A DNA stretch of 64,000 nucleotides from Diospyros lotus (GCF_014633365.1 NC_068340.1:20315879-20379878), one strand, 5' to 3'; counted from the stretch's first letter, positions 35,701 through 47,881 are shown. The notes: generated by a model not told the origin, from the letters alone. Made by a program: numbers and translations.

Positions 35701-38700
35701 CTACTCAATATAGACTTCTAGTACTTGACGTACAAGTAAGAAATTGGAAGAGAAAAAATCACATAAAACAAAATCCAAAAATTAGGTGGTGGGATTTAAA
35801 AGGGGAGAAACAACTAATCTTCAAAGAAAAATTAAGGGGTAGAAGGGAATGGAATGAAGAAGGACAGACAAACTAAATGTGGAAAAAAAATGACTAACGC
35901 CCTGCACGGCAAAGGTAGTCCTTGGAGAGACAAATGGTAGAGCCCCTAACCTTGAGGAGTCTTAGTGGTGGAATGAAGAGGTATAATTGAAAATTAAAAA
36001 TAAGAAAACTTGCTACAAGGCTGTATATCAATGCAACAATGAAGAAAATCAAAAAAATTACAAAGAAGCAAAAAAAGTAACAAAAAGAGCTGTTAGTGAA
36101 GCAAGGTCAAAAATATATGAGAATTTATATAAACGACTTGATACAAAAGATGGAGAAAATGATATATATAAATTAGCTAAAGCAAGAGAAAGAAAAACAT
36201 GTGATTTAAATCAAGTGAAGTGCATAAAAGATGAAAATCAAAATGTATTAGTGAATGAGGGAGCGATTAAGGAGAGATGGAAGGAGTATTTCACAAAATT
36301 ATTCAGTGATGGTGGCGACACAAGAGTTAGGTTGGGATATCTTAGTAACTCCGAAGGGAACGTAAGCTATACATTTTATCAATGGATAAGTTCAAATGAA
36401 ATAAGGCAAGCATTAAAAAAGATGAAAAATCATAAGGCGGTGGGACCAGATAATATACCAATAGAAGCATGGAAATGCATGGGAGAAGTGGGCATCTCCT
36501 GGCTAACGCAATTATTTAACGCGATCCTTAAATAAAAAAAAATGCCAGATGAGTGGAGGAAGAGTACTTTGGTTCCTATACACAAGAACAAAAGAGATGT
36601 TCAAAATTGTGAAAATTACAGAGGAATTAAGTTAATGAGCCATACCATGAAACTCTAGGAGAAAGTAATAGAGCAGAGGCTCAGAAAAGAAACAAAGGTC
36701 TCGGAAAATCAGTTTGGTTTCATGTCGGTAGGTTAACAATGGAAGCTATATACCTACTGAGGCGCCTAATGGAAAGGTATCGGGATCATTAGAAGGACCT
36801 ACATATGGTGTTTATAGATCTAGAAAAGGCCTATGATAGGATCTTTAGAGAAGTATTATGGAGTGTTTTAGAGAAGAAATGAGTCAGAATAGCCTATATA
36901 CAAGCTCTTAAGGACATGTATTATGGTGCAGAGACAAAGGTCAGAACATGCAGAGGGGATACTGAACCGTTTACAACTACAATAGGACTGCATCAAGGTT
37001 CTGCACTAAGTCCATATTTATTTGCTCTAGTAATGGATGAACTCACTAAAAATATTCAGACAGAAGTGCTATAGTGTATGCTATTTGCAGACGACATAGT
37101 GTTGGTGGATGAAACAAAAGGAGTGAACACTAAGCTTGAGTTGTGGAGAAACAATTTAGAATCTAAGGGATTTAAATTAAGTAGAAAGAAAACAGAATAT
37201 ATGGAATGTAAATTTAGTAAGAATGCAAGAGTGGATGATGTTATAATAAAATTAGAAGACCAAATCTTACAAAGAAAAGATCATTTTCGATATTTGGGAT
37301 TAGTGATTCAAAAAGATGGAGAAATTCACGAGGATGTCGCACATAGAATTAAGGCAGGTTGGCTAAAATGGAGAAATGCATCGGGGGTGTTATGTGATGG
37401 TAAAATCCCATTAAAACCAGTCTTGCTATATGGTTCAGAATGTTGGGCAGTTAAATACTAGCATGAGCAAAAGACGAGTGTAGCGGAGATGAGGATGTTA
37501 AGATGGATGTGTGGCCATACAAGAAAAGATAAAATTAGAAATGAAGTTATTCGTAATATGGTAGGAATAGTGCCAATCAAGGAGAAGATGAGAGAGACTA
37601 GACTAAGATGGTTTGGTCATGTGAGAAGGAGACCAAGAGACACTCATGTGAGGAGAGTTGATGAAATGGAGCAATTAGTTAAAAAAAGAGGTAGAGGCAG
37701 ACCCAAGAAGACTTTGAGAGAGACATTAAAGTCTTATATGAAGTGTATGGATCTAAATGAAAATATGACAAAAATACATGAAAGTCTAGAATTCATGTAG
37801 CCGATCCCATATAGTGGGATAAAGGCTGGATATGTTGTTGTTGTTTAGTGATACCAGGTTGAACATATCTAGGTAATAGGACTGTAGGGTTCATTACTAA
37901 AAAGTTTCATGCATGTATTCATTTGAAGGTTGTGGAAACACACTTGGGACATTATTTCATGGTGCTTCAACAAGTTAGAGGAGGCTTTCTCAAATTTACA
38001 GGATTTGTTTCTTTTATTTTTGAACACAAGTTTCAATTCTTTCTTTGTTTTTAAGGGTAAATTACACTCAAACCCTTTGTGGTTTGGATCATTAAGTAGA
38101 GTCCTGTGGTTTAAAAATGGTTCTAGAGGTCCTTCTGGTTTGTATTTTTTGCTCAGGAACCCTTCCCTCTCTAACACCGTTAATTAAATCAAGATTTAAG
38201 TTAAGTAAAATTTAATTAATAAACTCAAAAAATAAAAGAAAGGGCAAAAACCATTTACAAATCCAGCGGTTGGAATCTACCGGCCTTTGGGTTCTGCCAG
38301 CTGGAATGCACCAGTCAGCGGGTGCACCAGCCTTTGAGTTCTGGCTGAGGAGGTTCCTGCGGCCAGAACAGAGAGGGTGTGTGTGTGTGAGGGAGAGAGA
38401 GAGAGAGAATAAGAAGAATAAATCTGCCCCCCCAAAACCAGCAACGCATCTCCCCCCAGAACTCCTCTCTGTTCTTAATGGTGGCAAGACTAAGCTCCTC
38501 TTCAATTGGCAGGCGGCCACTTCTTTCCAGTCACAGCAACAGAGGAAAGGCCTTATTTCTCTTTGGCGTGATGAGATCTGCTTCAGTTTCAGCGTCATAT
38601 GGCCTGCCATTGGTTGCAGCGGTGGGAAAGAAGAAATCCAGTCGCCAACCATGTGTATATAGATAGATATAGATATATTATATATATAATGAATCTGATT

Positions 38701-40246
38701 TGGGAAGAAGATGAAGAGGAAGAGCACTAACCCCCCAATTTGTCTCTTGCCACTTCTGTTGATTTGGGAAGAAGAAGAGGAAGGTGAAGGTGAAGAAGGG
38801 TGGTGAAGACAATGAAGAAGGAGGTGGAGGAACTGCAACATACCCATTGCTGGAACCCGTGATGGGTTCATTGCGGCTAGAACTCCTCACATGGTCTCTC
38901 TCTGTTCTGGTCAGCAATGAGTCCACCTGTGATGGACTCATTGCCAACAGCACCATTGCCGATGGGTTTATCGCAGCTAGAACTCCTCACCAGCTCGCTC
39001 TCTCTCTCTCTCCCTCTGTGTGTGTGTGTGTGTGTTCTGGTCGGTGATGAGCACACCTGTGATGTGCTCGTTGCCAACAGCACCATTGCTGATGGTTCTT
39101 GCCCATCGGCAATGGGTTTTTCATTTTTTTGTTTATTTTTTTATTTTTTAGTTAAATTTAGTTTAATTTGATTAATTAAGGTTTACTTAACAGTATTAGT
39201 GATGGAAGGGGTCCCCGAGCAAAAAATGCAGCCAAGGCCACTAGAACTATTTTTAAACCACAAGGGGTCCAAGTGCAATTTACCTGTTTTAACCCATTAG
39301 AAATTTTCAGAGATGCTTTTGAATGGGTTTTTTTTCTCAGCACTTTCTTTCCGTGTGCACGGAATCTTATGTAAGAATCAAGGCGATTTATATATGGCTG
39401 GCATTGTTTTGATGCTTTTCAGGACAATTGATTTATTACTTTCAAAACAAGGGTATTGTGGATATGTTCAGTTGGTTTGATCTTTCTTGTAGGTGGAGTT
39501 AATTGTAGTGTGCTGATAAGCAAGATCTGAATAATATTCTCAGCCCATTAAGGAGAGTTCATCTGTTAAAAAAACATTGGCATCAACATAATACTTTCCT
39601 TCTCAGGAGGATCTTTAAAGTTCAGATGTCAAGTATATCATATTTATACCAATTTGTAAGCGGGTTAAACTAGTGTGATTTTGTGTTAAACAGGTTACTT
39701 AATAATCTGACTCAAGCACTGCAGAGTGCGGGTATTGATCTATCCCAAGCCACTGTCTCAGTTCAGATTGATCTAGGGAAGCGAGCAAATAGAGGACTGA
39801 CACCCGGTGTATCCATTCATAAGGTAACAGGAGCCTATACGCCCTTCGTGTATCAAGGTTTTGTTTCATTATATATTCCACTTCCTTGGTATCATTATTT
39901 AGGTTTTTTTACTGCTGTCTTCTTTAATTTGGACATGGATCGTCATTGTCTATGCTTGTTTCAGTTCTTAAAAGAAGATGTCTCAACTGACAGATTTTTT
40001 ATGATTCACATATCTATTTATTCACAAGTCCGGCAATGTCAGCAATCGAGTGGAGCTTAATAATTTCACTCTTTTTAAGTGATATCCTTCTCTCCCCTTC
40101 TACCCTTTTACTTGATAATTTACCTTTACGTTTCTCTGCAGGATCCTGAGAATACTACTCTTTCTGGTCAACCGATGGGCCATTTTAGGGATGATGTAAG
40201 GAATGGTGAGGGTGCAGATCAAGCGCAAAAGAGGCTAAAGATGTAA
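20712..40246 (+). CDS. BIM2: BIM2-like bHLH transcription factor (BES1-interacting Myc-like)
   Basis: Seven exons join in frame: 20712-20808, 21093-21177, 25692-25761, 25849-25944, 33473-33876, 39694-39823 and 40142-40246, giving 328 aa. All introns are GT-AG. Residues 1-32 are acidic (run of six Glu). The bHLH domain spans about 45-100: a basic region with His47-Glu51-Arg55, the E-box-contacting triad, then [20 protein letters not shown] and the second helix [20 protein letters not shown]. The C-terminal [19 protein letters not shown] and [14 protein letters not shown] are typical of BIM2 and nearby BIM proteins. Such proteins bind E-boxes with BES1 in brassinosteroid responses, in the nucleus. 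No in-frame ATG lies upstream of 20712. Introns 2 (4.5 kb), 4 (7.5 kb) and 5 (5.8 kb) are filled with transposons. Partial copies of its 5' end lie at 2973-7249 and 15990-16262. Confidence 0.93.
24121..24586 (+). mobile_element. Small hAT element carrying a bZIP gene fragment
   Basis: The ends CAGTGTTCTAAAA and TTTTTGAACACTG form a terminal inverted repeat. The 8-bp duplication is CTATAAAG (24113-24120) and CTATAGAG (24587-24594), 7 of 8. The end CAGTGTT is shared with the larger hAT at 29263. Nearly the whole interior is a host gene fragment. It sits in BIM2 intron 2, in the part not covered by the upstream duplicate. Confidence 0.82.
24181..24495 (+). pseudogene. Captured N-terminal fragment of a VIP1/bZIP29-like gene
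   Basis: Reading from ATG at 24181 gives a Ser/Asn/Pro-rich start, then [16 protein letters not shown] and [15 protein letters not shown]. After a +1 shift it continues [14 protein letters not shown], and back in the first frame [14 protein letters not shown]. This order is characteristic of the region N-terminal to the bZIP domain in plant group I bZIP proteins (VIP1, bZIP29 and relatives). A TGA interrupts the frame before AHSEV, and the frame shift breaks it again. The DNA-binding domain is absent. Confidence 0.75.
26054..26075 (+). repeat. Poly-C tract
   Basis: A run of 22 C lies in BIM2 intron 4, followed by GG and an A-rich segment. A second run of 13 C occurs in the BIM2 3' region at 40324-40336. 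Lengths of such runs are prone to sequencing and assembly error. Confidence 0.85.
26804..27937 (-). pseudogene. Degraded ORF of unknown function in the LTR element
   Basis: An open minus-strand frame (27937-27218, 239 codons) continues through stops or shifts to about 26804. It is Lys/Glu-rich, with [17 protein letters not shown] near the end of the first part and [20 protein letters not shown] in the second. I recognise no retroviral domain and no host family. It has the element's orientation but lies near its 3' end, an odd place for gag. It could be a remnant of an element-specific protein or captured host sequence. Confidence 0.4.
28327..29229. mobile_element. Non-autonomous hAT (GGCGC-rich ends), copy 1
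   Basis: The inverted ends CTTAGTTGTTAAAGG and CATAGTTCTGAAAGG (complement) lie between exact 8-bp duplications, ACTTAATC (28319-28326 and 29230-29237). Subterminal regions are dense in GGCGC/GCGCC words and the middle is AT-rich. Its middle (about 28500-28890) is shared with copy 2 and, inverted, with 47260-47520 and 49110-49370. Confidence 0.87.
30117..31218. mobile_element. GGAAACG-end hAT, copy 1 (nested)
   Basis: The ends CTATGTTGCACGGAAACG and CGTTTCCGTGCTTCATAG are inverted repeats. The exact 8-bp duplication is GTTGTTGA (30109-30116 and 31219-31226). The left half is AT-rich; the right half is a pyrimidine-rich, CG-rich stretch with an internal tandem repeat (about 30630-30905). Frames of over 100 codons there arise from that skew and encode no known protein. 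Confidence 0.88.
31069..31120. repeat. Perfect 20-bp hairpin near a hAT end
   Basis: Bases 31069-31088 (GTTTCTGTAAATTGCGAAAC) are the exact reverse complement of 31101-31120, with a 12-base loop. The hairpin lies about 100 bp inside the right end of the nested hAT. The other family member (54349-55384) has related words but no perfect stem. Confidence 0.85.
33045..34649 (+). other. End of BIM2 intron 4, exon 5 and first part of intron 5
   Basis: Apart from coding exon 5 (33473-33876) this is unique intron sequence with no repeat boundary detected. The intron 5 donor is GTGAGT at 33877. Confidence 0.5.
34666..37845 (+). mobile_element. Full-length, inactive RTE-clade LINE in BIM2 intron 5
   Basis: The element is flanked by an exact 16-bp duplication, TAGTGATACCAGGTTG (34650-34665 and 37846-37861). 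It begins GGGATGTTATCCACTGCCGG and ends in TTG repeats, as plant RTE elements do. Its length, 3.18 kb, is full size. It is in the same orientation as BIM2. The exact target duplication means a fairly recent insertion, yet the coding frame is already broken in several places. Confidence 0.93.
35055..37800 (+). pseudogene. RTE endonuclease-reverse transcriptase, broken
   Basis: The order is apurinic-type endonuclease then reverse transcriptase. The endonuclease part reads [11 protein letters not shown], then [14 protein letters not shown] and [11 protein letters not shown], with catalytic-type Glu, Asp and Asn visible. The reverse transcriptase part includes [16 protein letters not shown], a [13 protein letters not shown] block, and [10 protein letters not shown] with the FADD polymerase motif. 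The RTE-specific tail [13 protein letters not shown] and [15 protein letters not shown] follows. Stops at 35159-35167, 35289, 35874, 36533 and 37072 and frame changes between 36535 and 37078 make it non-functional. Confidence 0.92.
38056..39284. mobile_element. Mutator-like element in BIM2 intron 5
   Basis: The ends GGTAAATTACACTCAAACCC and GGTAAATTGCACTTGGACCC (complement of the right end) are inverted repeats, and similarity continues for about 100 bp. The flanks (GTTTTTAAG and TGTTTTAAC) agree only in part. The interior is GC-richer and includes a repeated block (about 38875-38985 and 38970-39100, sharing GCCAACAGCACCATTGC). No transposase is seen. Confidence 0.72.
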
Positions 40247-41591
40247 CTCTGTTGTTGGTTTCACATTACACCTGCCCCCCAAACATTCGATGCTTCCATT
40301 AACTTGTGGCCTGTACATGCATGCCCCCCCCCCCCCGGCGCATACTAGCATATCGAATTCATGTTCATATTCAGAAGTTTCGAATTTGTCTTGGGGAACC
40401 CATTCTGCTTTACCATAAAATCACAAGTGTTCAAGAATGCTTTGATATTTATCGGTTGAGCCATACATAAAAAAGCATCTCTGATGCTTTTTATACTTAT
40501 TTAATAGTCATAACATGTTCTGTTCATATATGTGATTGGTGTTGTCTCTTAACTAGATTAGAGGACTTTTTTCTTTTTCAGTTCATTTTGTGAGGGTGTA
40601 ATTGTTGATTACCTGAAAGATGGTCGGAATCTGTCTACCCTCTGCTCTGCACCAACTAAAAGGTACATAAGCTCCTGCAATTTTATTTTTACAATTTGTT
40701 ACTCAGGCTAAACCTTTAATATTTATTATAATAATAGGAGAGGGGACAAAGGGTAATATAATCATATAATTTGAGTCTTTGCCCGAAAGGTTGGGTTGCC
40801 GCCATTTACCTGATGGGCCCTTTTCCTTTTTCGCTGTTTCTCTTTCTCATAGGAGGAAGAAGTAGAAGAAGATTTTATCCGCAAACTGCACATTGGGCTT
40901 TGCTTCCGGCTGCCATTTCTTCACCATCCTGGAACACAACCGCAATTGACAATTCTTTGAGCATATATAGATATGGCAAACGGATGCTTGGTGGAAGGAT
41001 ACATTCTCTGTACGAACTATAAAAATTAATTTTGTTGAAAAATAAATACTAGAAAGAGATTTTCATTAGTCTAATGCGAAAAAGATGACCAAACTTGGAA
41101 CTTCTGTGCCTATTTATCCCTCTCACAGCATAACAAACAATTGAAAGGACGGTAAAGCTTCATGTATTGTTTTTACAGTAAGTGATGCATCAACTTAATG
41201 AGATAGTACACATCAAGCACGTATGGCATCATCAGTATTAACTTGGAAAATACATGCGTACGCATCAAATATGAAGATCCCTTTGATTCTGCTCAAGCAG
41301 AATTGTCTTAAAATGAATTAAAACAAACTATACAAAGAAAAAGATAATACGTTCTGGTTTCAAGAAACAGGCAGGATGGCCCATTAAATTACAATATAAA
41401 GCATTGGAAGAAAATTAGCAATTACACTTGCATAGCATGGTTCCTCGTGACAAACCACCTTAAACCGAGGGCCAACAAGTTTTCAACACCCCCAACGCAG
41501 TTAAACTGCAACTTTGCTCTATAATGACCAACCCATGTAACGGTGAAGCATGGTTCCATCTGACACTCAAGGTCAATGCAAAATCTGTCTT
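40247..41591. other. Convergent 3' regions of BIM2 and the BSD gene
   Basis: The stop codons of the two genes face each other 1.35 kb apart. The stretch should hold both 3'UTRs. No coding sequence or transposon end was identified. A 13-base C run lies at 40324-40336. Confidence 0.6.
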
Positions 41592-44500
41592 CTACAACTG
41601 CTTTTCATCTTCAACATCCTGCAAGTGAAAGCAAACCTTCAAACAACTCTGGAACTATTCCATATATTTTTCCTCTTTCGGATAGCATTTTCCATGTTAG
41701 TGACTATTCAGGAATTACCTCCCATAATTCTTTAGTGAAATCGATGGAAAGTTTAAACGAAAGGATGGTATGTGAGAAAAGTAAAGGAAATGAAAAAACA
41801 GAAGGTTATTTAGGCTTACCGAATTGTCAATCTTGTCAAAATCATCATCAAAAGGTTCATTGCCATCATCTGAGTACACATGAAACAAACAAGTTTGAAG
41901 TCAATATCACTCCAATTGAAACCATTAAGAAGAAAATTATCTATGCCAATCTACAAACTAAATTTTACAGTTCTAGATGTATGAACTTGCTTAGTGCAGA
42001 AAACTAGAGGGAATCCTAGCTGCAAATTTCAGATGCATTATTGACTTGTTCAAGCAGAACTGAATCTGTCCATATTCTAGCCACCAAAAAGAAAAAAGTA
42101 CTGCCACATTTACCTAGGGCAGTACAGGCAACATTCTAGAAAGCTACAACCCCACAAAAGGGAGGAGGCATGCAATTTCTTCCCATAAAAAAAAAAAAAT
42201 TCAACCATGCTTCACATTAATCTAAAACAAATTTTAATCAGATTTATGCATAGACCAATGAAAGTGAACGTCACTAACAGCAGTATTGAATGCACTAAAT
42301 TTCAAGAGAGGTATTTAGTCTGTCATTCAAATGAGAAATTAGTGAAATACAAATAGCTCCACAGGTTCTAAAAATTACAAAATCATATAATACTGTTAAC
42401 AATGAACATGGTGTGCCATATATATATCTGCATTTATTACTAATGAAAGGATATATGCAAGAACAGCAGATAAAAGATAGTACAATGTGTAATTGTCTGG
42501 TAAGAATATAATAATCCACTCTTTCTGTGCTTGGAGATGCCTATAAATATATGTTCTGTGGTGAGAGTAGCCAGATGGCCAATGATACATGCCCTGCCCT
42601 TGTTTGTGCCTTTTTCTCTTGTTGGCACTTGGCTGGGGTGGGGAACCACCAAAAATGTCTTCTCTTTTATCCAACATAGGTATTTTGTTTTGGAGGGTTT
42701 ACAATAGACATTATGCACAATTTCGTTCACTTTAACAGATAATACTACCAACAGAATTTCACCTATTTATTAGTAAGAATGCCAATCCACCAAATGATTG
42801 GTAGATGATCATCATGAATGGGTTTTTAGGTATATGACTTATCTAGTTAGTTATTAAGACAGTTGGATTTGCCTAAGTAAAAGTTCTGCAGGTCACAAGA
42901 CAACATGCAACTGCACAACATATTGATAAAACAATTTACCTGGACCAACATCACTGTCAAGATCACCCAGAAGGAATGTATCTATGTCCTGTTCAGCTGA
43001 TGAAGTTGAAGTAATGCCATTCTTGTTGGTAGTCTTCGTTACTGGTGCATGGGGGTCATCAGTTTTCTTGACTGTATCATTTTCAGTTTGCTCTTTGGTT
43101 AGCTCAATCTCCTCCATATACTTCTTCTCATACCTGATTGAAACAGATAAAGACAAGTGAATCCTAAAACAGGAGCCTGTTCTTTTCTTGTCATGAAGAT
43201 ACAAAGCCCATAAAGCCTGACTCATTATAAAGATAAATAAATATACCTACAATTTAGTTAAATTAGAATTTGAAATAAATTTAGTTATAATGTTAAAAGA
43301 TAAGCTTAAAAAGGATTCAGTATTAAAATTCTGCATACAAACTAATGGGTGCAGAGTTTGTCAGCAGTACTCTTAACAAAAAGGGTTTCAGATATTGAAT
43401 ATGTTAAGAGCTCCTTAAATTAGTAACTTACGGAGCTACATGGGTGCTCACAAGTGTAAAATATATTCTCCAGAACCTCCTATCTTTCATATGGCGTGGG
43501 CATAGCTCATATCTTAATTTTGAAATTTCCTGAAACAGTAAAATAAAAGAACAGTATGAAAAGAGAGAATTAAATTCACCAATTCTTCTCACACATCTAG
43601 AAAAAACATGGAACTTCTGATAACTTAAAAAAAGTTGGCAATAACAACAAACACAATTTACCTTCACAGAATCAAGAACAAGTGAAGCATGTCTTTGCTG
43701 CCACTCTGTGAGATCTTGCCGAACATTTGAGACAGTTTGCACATCATCAGATACCGGTACACCATCTGCACAAGAAGCAAACAAGTTTACAGAAAGTACA
43801 TTGAGTAAAGAACATGTCAAGAGATCTCAAAACTCATAGCAACAGCTTTGTTGTGAAAATAAGAATGGCAATTACTCCATCAAGCATGGTCCCTTTGAAA
43901 AGCATAAGAAGTTACCCTACATTTGCAAATAAATATTTAGAGACTGCAATAACGGAAGTCCTTAGAGTAGCAACGTTATATCAAATGAGTTATAACAACA
44001 TTTCCTGAATTTATCCTCACACATGAAAGTTATAATAAAAATGCAGAAACATCCGCATTTCTAAGTTATCTTCCAAACTACAGAACTAAAATTCAATTTC
44101 TTTTCCCTCTGTATGCTTACTTGCTTTCCACCGGCCAATTTTCAAATTCTGAAATTATCCAAGAAAAGTATCACTAAAATTACAAATATAAACATAAATA
44201 CAAAACTTATAAAGAAAATTTAGACCATATATTTCTAGCTTAGTCCGCAGAAGTGACTAAAATAATTATTCCTAGGTCCATTTGAACTAGAAATGAACTA
44301 CCAGAGGGCATACTCTTAAATTTAGTAGAAAATGAAGACCTAGATTCCTGCAATTAATTTTATACTTTCGACGGATACTTAGTAAAACAAATGCAAAAAT
44401 TGCATCAACTATTCTGATGAGCTAGCATATAAATTCTTATAGATCAACCCTAAGATTATCGAAGCACTAGGAGCGAAAAGGTGCTGAGAGATTCGAGAAA

Positions 44501-44835
44501 CCTGAAATGGGGAAATTGTGGAATGTGGACAGGGTGAGTCCCTTGACGAAGACTATGAGATCGTCGGTGACGCCGAACTTCTCCAGCTCGGAGGGCGAAT
44601 GCGAGTCGGAGGCGACAAGCGAGAGCGTCGAGGGGAGTTGATCGGCGAGGGACTTGATGCCTTGATCAGCGACGGCCCTGATCCCCTCGGCCTTCTTCGA
44701 GGCCTCGGCGGCCAACTCCATGGACTTCTTGGCGGTCTCCGAGAAGACTTCGGCGATCATAGCCGGGGACGCGATAGTTTGGGTTCGCTTCGCCGCTTCT
44801 TCGGCGAAAATCTTGGCCTTTTGCCATATGTCCAT
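41592..44835 (-). CDS. BSD domain-containing protein
   Basis: Six exons on the minus strand join in frame: 44835-44502, 43765-43662, 43529-43432, 43133-42940, 41869-41820 and 41618-41592, giving 268 aa. Introns are GT-AG. Residues 1-111 are an Ala/Lys-rich, amphipathic region (MDIWQKAKIFAEEAAKRTQ) followed by LEKFGVTDDLIVFVKGLT. The BSD domain spans about 117-177 (LTEWQQRHASLVLDSVKEIS, then LRYELCPRHMKDRRFWRIYF) and has the conserved Phe-Trp pair. The tail is acidic (DIDTFLLGDLDSD, EPFDDDFDKID). BSD domains are named from BTF2-like factors, synapse-associated and DOS2-like proteins; the role of this plant subfamily is not settled. The ATG at 44835 is the first in frame. Long frames on the opposite strand (44518-44955) are shadows of exon 1. 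Confidence 0.92.
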
Positions 44836-45730
44836 CGCGTCGAATTCGATGAATGGGATGGATTTGGTTCTTTGCTGCTTCTTCCCTCCTTGCACCGACT
44901 ACCCAGTGCTTGGACTCTCTGTCGTGTGGAGACTTGTGGCAGGAGTAGAGGGTAAGTTAAGGCCACCCGCCCGTGACTTCTGTTTTCTTTTTCCGCCGTC
45001 AATCACGGATTTGCTTTTTCTACTCAAATCATCTCCTAATTAAATTAAGATAAAAGTATAGATTGAGCTATCGGACCTAAGAGAGGACATCTCAAGATAA
45101 AAACATTTATGGCTCTCAGAGTATAGATTTAGTGATCAAACAAGTGATATATCAATATCAATCTAATGGGTTGTGAGTTTGATCTGGTGGAGTAACCTGA
45201 ACTAGTAACCTAAGAAACTTTTGATTTACAACCCACCATTCTATCAACTAAACTCAAATAGAATTGATATAAATTATATATTTAATACGTATTTATTATA
45301 TATTTAAAATATATATTCAAAACTCAAACTTAATTTTTGGAGAGTCTTCTATGGTTGGGGGACCTTAGGTGTCGCCTTGGTCACCTACCCTCAGGCCTGA
45401 CCTTGTTTCTTCCTATGCTAGTCAAATGATTCTGTATCACCAATACTCGTGAGTCAATTTCCCACGTGATACTCATATACAATTAATTTTCTAAAGCAGA
45501 GCAATAGAAAACAAAAAAAGCAAAGGAAGCAAAAGCAAAATTATAGCCTTTGTAATCTCCAATTTTTTCGTCCAAAAGATTGTTTGGTCACCTCCACTTC
45601 CCCACCCAATTTCGCACCACATGGAGCGTACTAGAGAGGGCTGAGGCGGCACTAGGAGTCGACTCTCGTCCATTGGCTAGTCAATTACCGAGGTAATCGA
45701 CTCTCAACGCTTTGAAATATCAACAATTGG
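44836..45730 (-). other. 5' region of the BSD gene
   Basis: The first 160 bp upstream of the start codon is GC-rich and probably 5'UTR with the core promoter. Beyond about 45010 the sequence is AT-rich intergenic DNA without a recognised feature. Confidence 0.4.
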
Positions 45731-47547
45731 CACGCCACCGTCATTAACACTTAATGATATATTTGAGACACAATGTGTGCATAGTGTCGATATCAAACAC
45801 AACATTATGTGGTGTACGATTTTCTAGATTCACTATCCACTAACAAACAGATAACACTAAAACCCGTTTTGCACTGGCCAAAACTCTTTGACGCATCATA
45901 GGAATATCTCCATATCTTGGTGATAATCTTATAGGTCATGTGAAACACCTAGCAATGGTCCAAGACAATATAGAAGACAATGAAGTCTAACTTCAAATGA
46001 ATCTATTATAATTGATGATTATCGTGTATTATAATCCTTCTGTCACCTAACGTCCAGACTCAGTAAGAGTCTTAGAATGATAAACTCACAAACTCAGTAA
46101 CTATATGTCAAATCTTATCAGCATGACTAGATAATACCTTAAGAAACGTATTTTCTAATAATCAATCTATCTTCGCCAAGGACTGTCATGTCACACTAAC
46201 AATAGACTACGTATGATGTTCACCTCATCAATAACGTCAAAAGTGACAGATCCTTGAATACTTGTCTCCATATACTAGTAATATGGAACCACATACATGA
46301 ACGTCCCCACCTCGCAGTTGGATGGTTCAGCGCATTAGCAAATTCTACACACCGATACATAAGACAGTCGTGTCAGTTCAAATCTAAAGATCAGCTACAC
46401 TATCACAATTAAACGAATGACCATTATCCACAAGGCTTAATGCATTTTTTTCATCCCTGAACTAATCAAAAAATGGATTTAAGGACTTCTCGTAAAAAAG
46501 TGCTCACTATTCATTCCTGAATCAAATTAATTTGTACACTTTTCGTCCATAACTTAACAGTTGTTAAAAGAGGCGTTAGCTTTGCCTCGTCAACACTGTC
46601 ACGTCACGCCTATTATCCTTGTCAGCACTGTCACGTCACCATATATATATATGATGTTCTACCCTTGTGCTTAGTTTTTGATGATGAAAAACATATTTTA
46701 TTAAATCCCTAATGATGTTCTACCCTTGTGTTTAGTTTTGATGATGAAAAATAATACCTTATTTTATCCCTAAGTCATGAGTCAAGTCTATGGTTTTCAA
46801 CAAAAATCAATTTCAAATGCTTTGTTAAAATGAAAAGCAAAAAGATTTATCATTTTCTATATTAGTTGGAGATTTGCAAAGTCGAATATTTAGTCTTAAA
46901 AGAATCTCCTAAAATGATTTTTAAATTAGCTTTGAAGTCGTTGGTCAACATAGAGCTAAAATTGTTCTAAGGCAAAAGACCATCTTTAACATATATGTGT
47001 TTGATGAAAATCCAATCTTAAGTATGAAAAATCATTTATGTTAATCTCATACTTCAAAATAAGCTTTCATATTTTGAAACGTGCATGAAAGGTTTTGGCT
47101 TGAAACTTAATTGTATGAAAAATCCTTTAGTTCATGCATCATATTTTGAAACTCATTTTGATAACGTTTCAATATTTTTTCTAAGTCTGGAAGACTAGCA
47201 CCTTATAAGGAGACATATATGAAAATGTTTCCTTTTTAGAAAACTAACTCCCGGTAATTCAATAGCTAACATTCATTAGTGATAAAATGATTTTTAACGA
47301 ATTTTTCAAGAAATAGAAAGTGTATATCTTGGAGGTGGTAAAATCGCAAAATCCTAAGTTCCTACTAAAATCTAAATTCTACTTTTTTATTTTTATGGAT
47401 TTTGATTTTTTAGATATTTTTATTGAATCCAAATGGGGGGTACTTTCTTATTTACATTTATGTATTAAAGTAAATGGAAGGTAAAATATAAATTAAACAA
47501 AATGAGGACATTTACTTAACATGTTAAGTTTCCAGATTTTCCAAGAA

Positions 47548-47881
47548 GATAGTCGACTATGTTGTTTAGTTCTGTCGACTATGTATAAGGATAGTCGACT
47601 ATGCTGATTTGATCTGTCGACTATTTAAGCCTTATGTCGACTATTTTTGTATCTGTCGACTATCAAGTAAGGATAGTCGACTATGGCTTTTCATCTGTCG
47701 ACTATTTTTGTTCATAAAATTTAAATTTTTCTTCACATTTTTGCAATAGTCGACTATACATATGTATCTGTCGACTATGGGATTTTTGTTATAAGATAGT
47801 CGACTATGCGTTTTTGTCTGTCGACTATGTTTTGTTTTATTTGTAAAAATAGTCAACTATGCATTTTCTTCTGTCGACTAT
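47548..47881. repeat. Array of GTCGAC palindromes, LTR copy 1
   Basis: About 14 sites alternate between the 12-bp perfect palindrome ATAGTCGACTAT and the form CTGTCGACTAT. Spacing is mostly 10-20 bp, with one gap of about 40 bp. The array ends about 90 bp upstream of the TATA box at 47968. Confidence 0.9.

Noticed and set aside
44518..45043. Plus-strand frames of 107-145 codons
   Set aside because: Antisense shadows of exon 1 of the BSD gene, whose minus-strand frame has recognisable protein sequence and splice sites.
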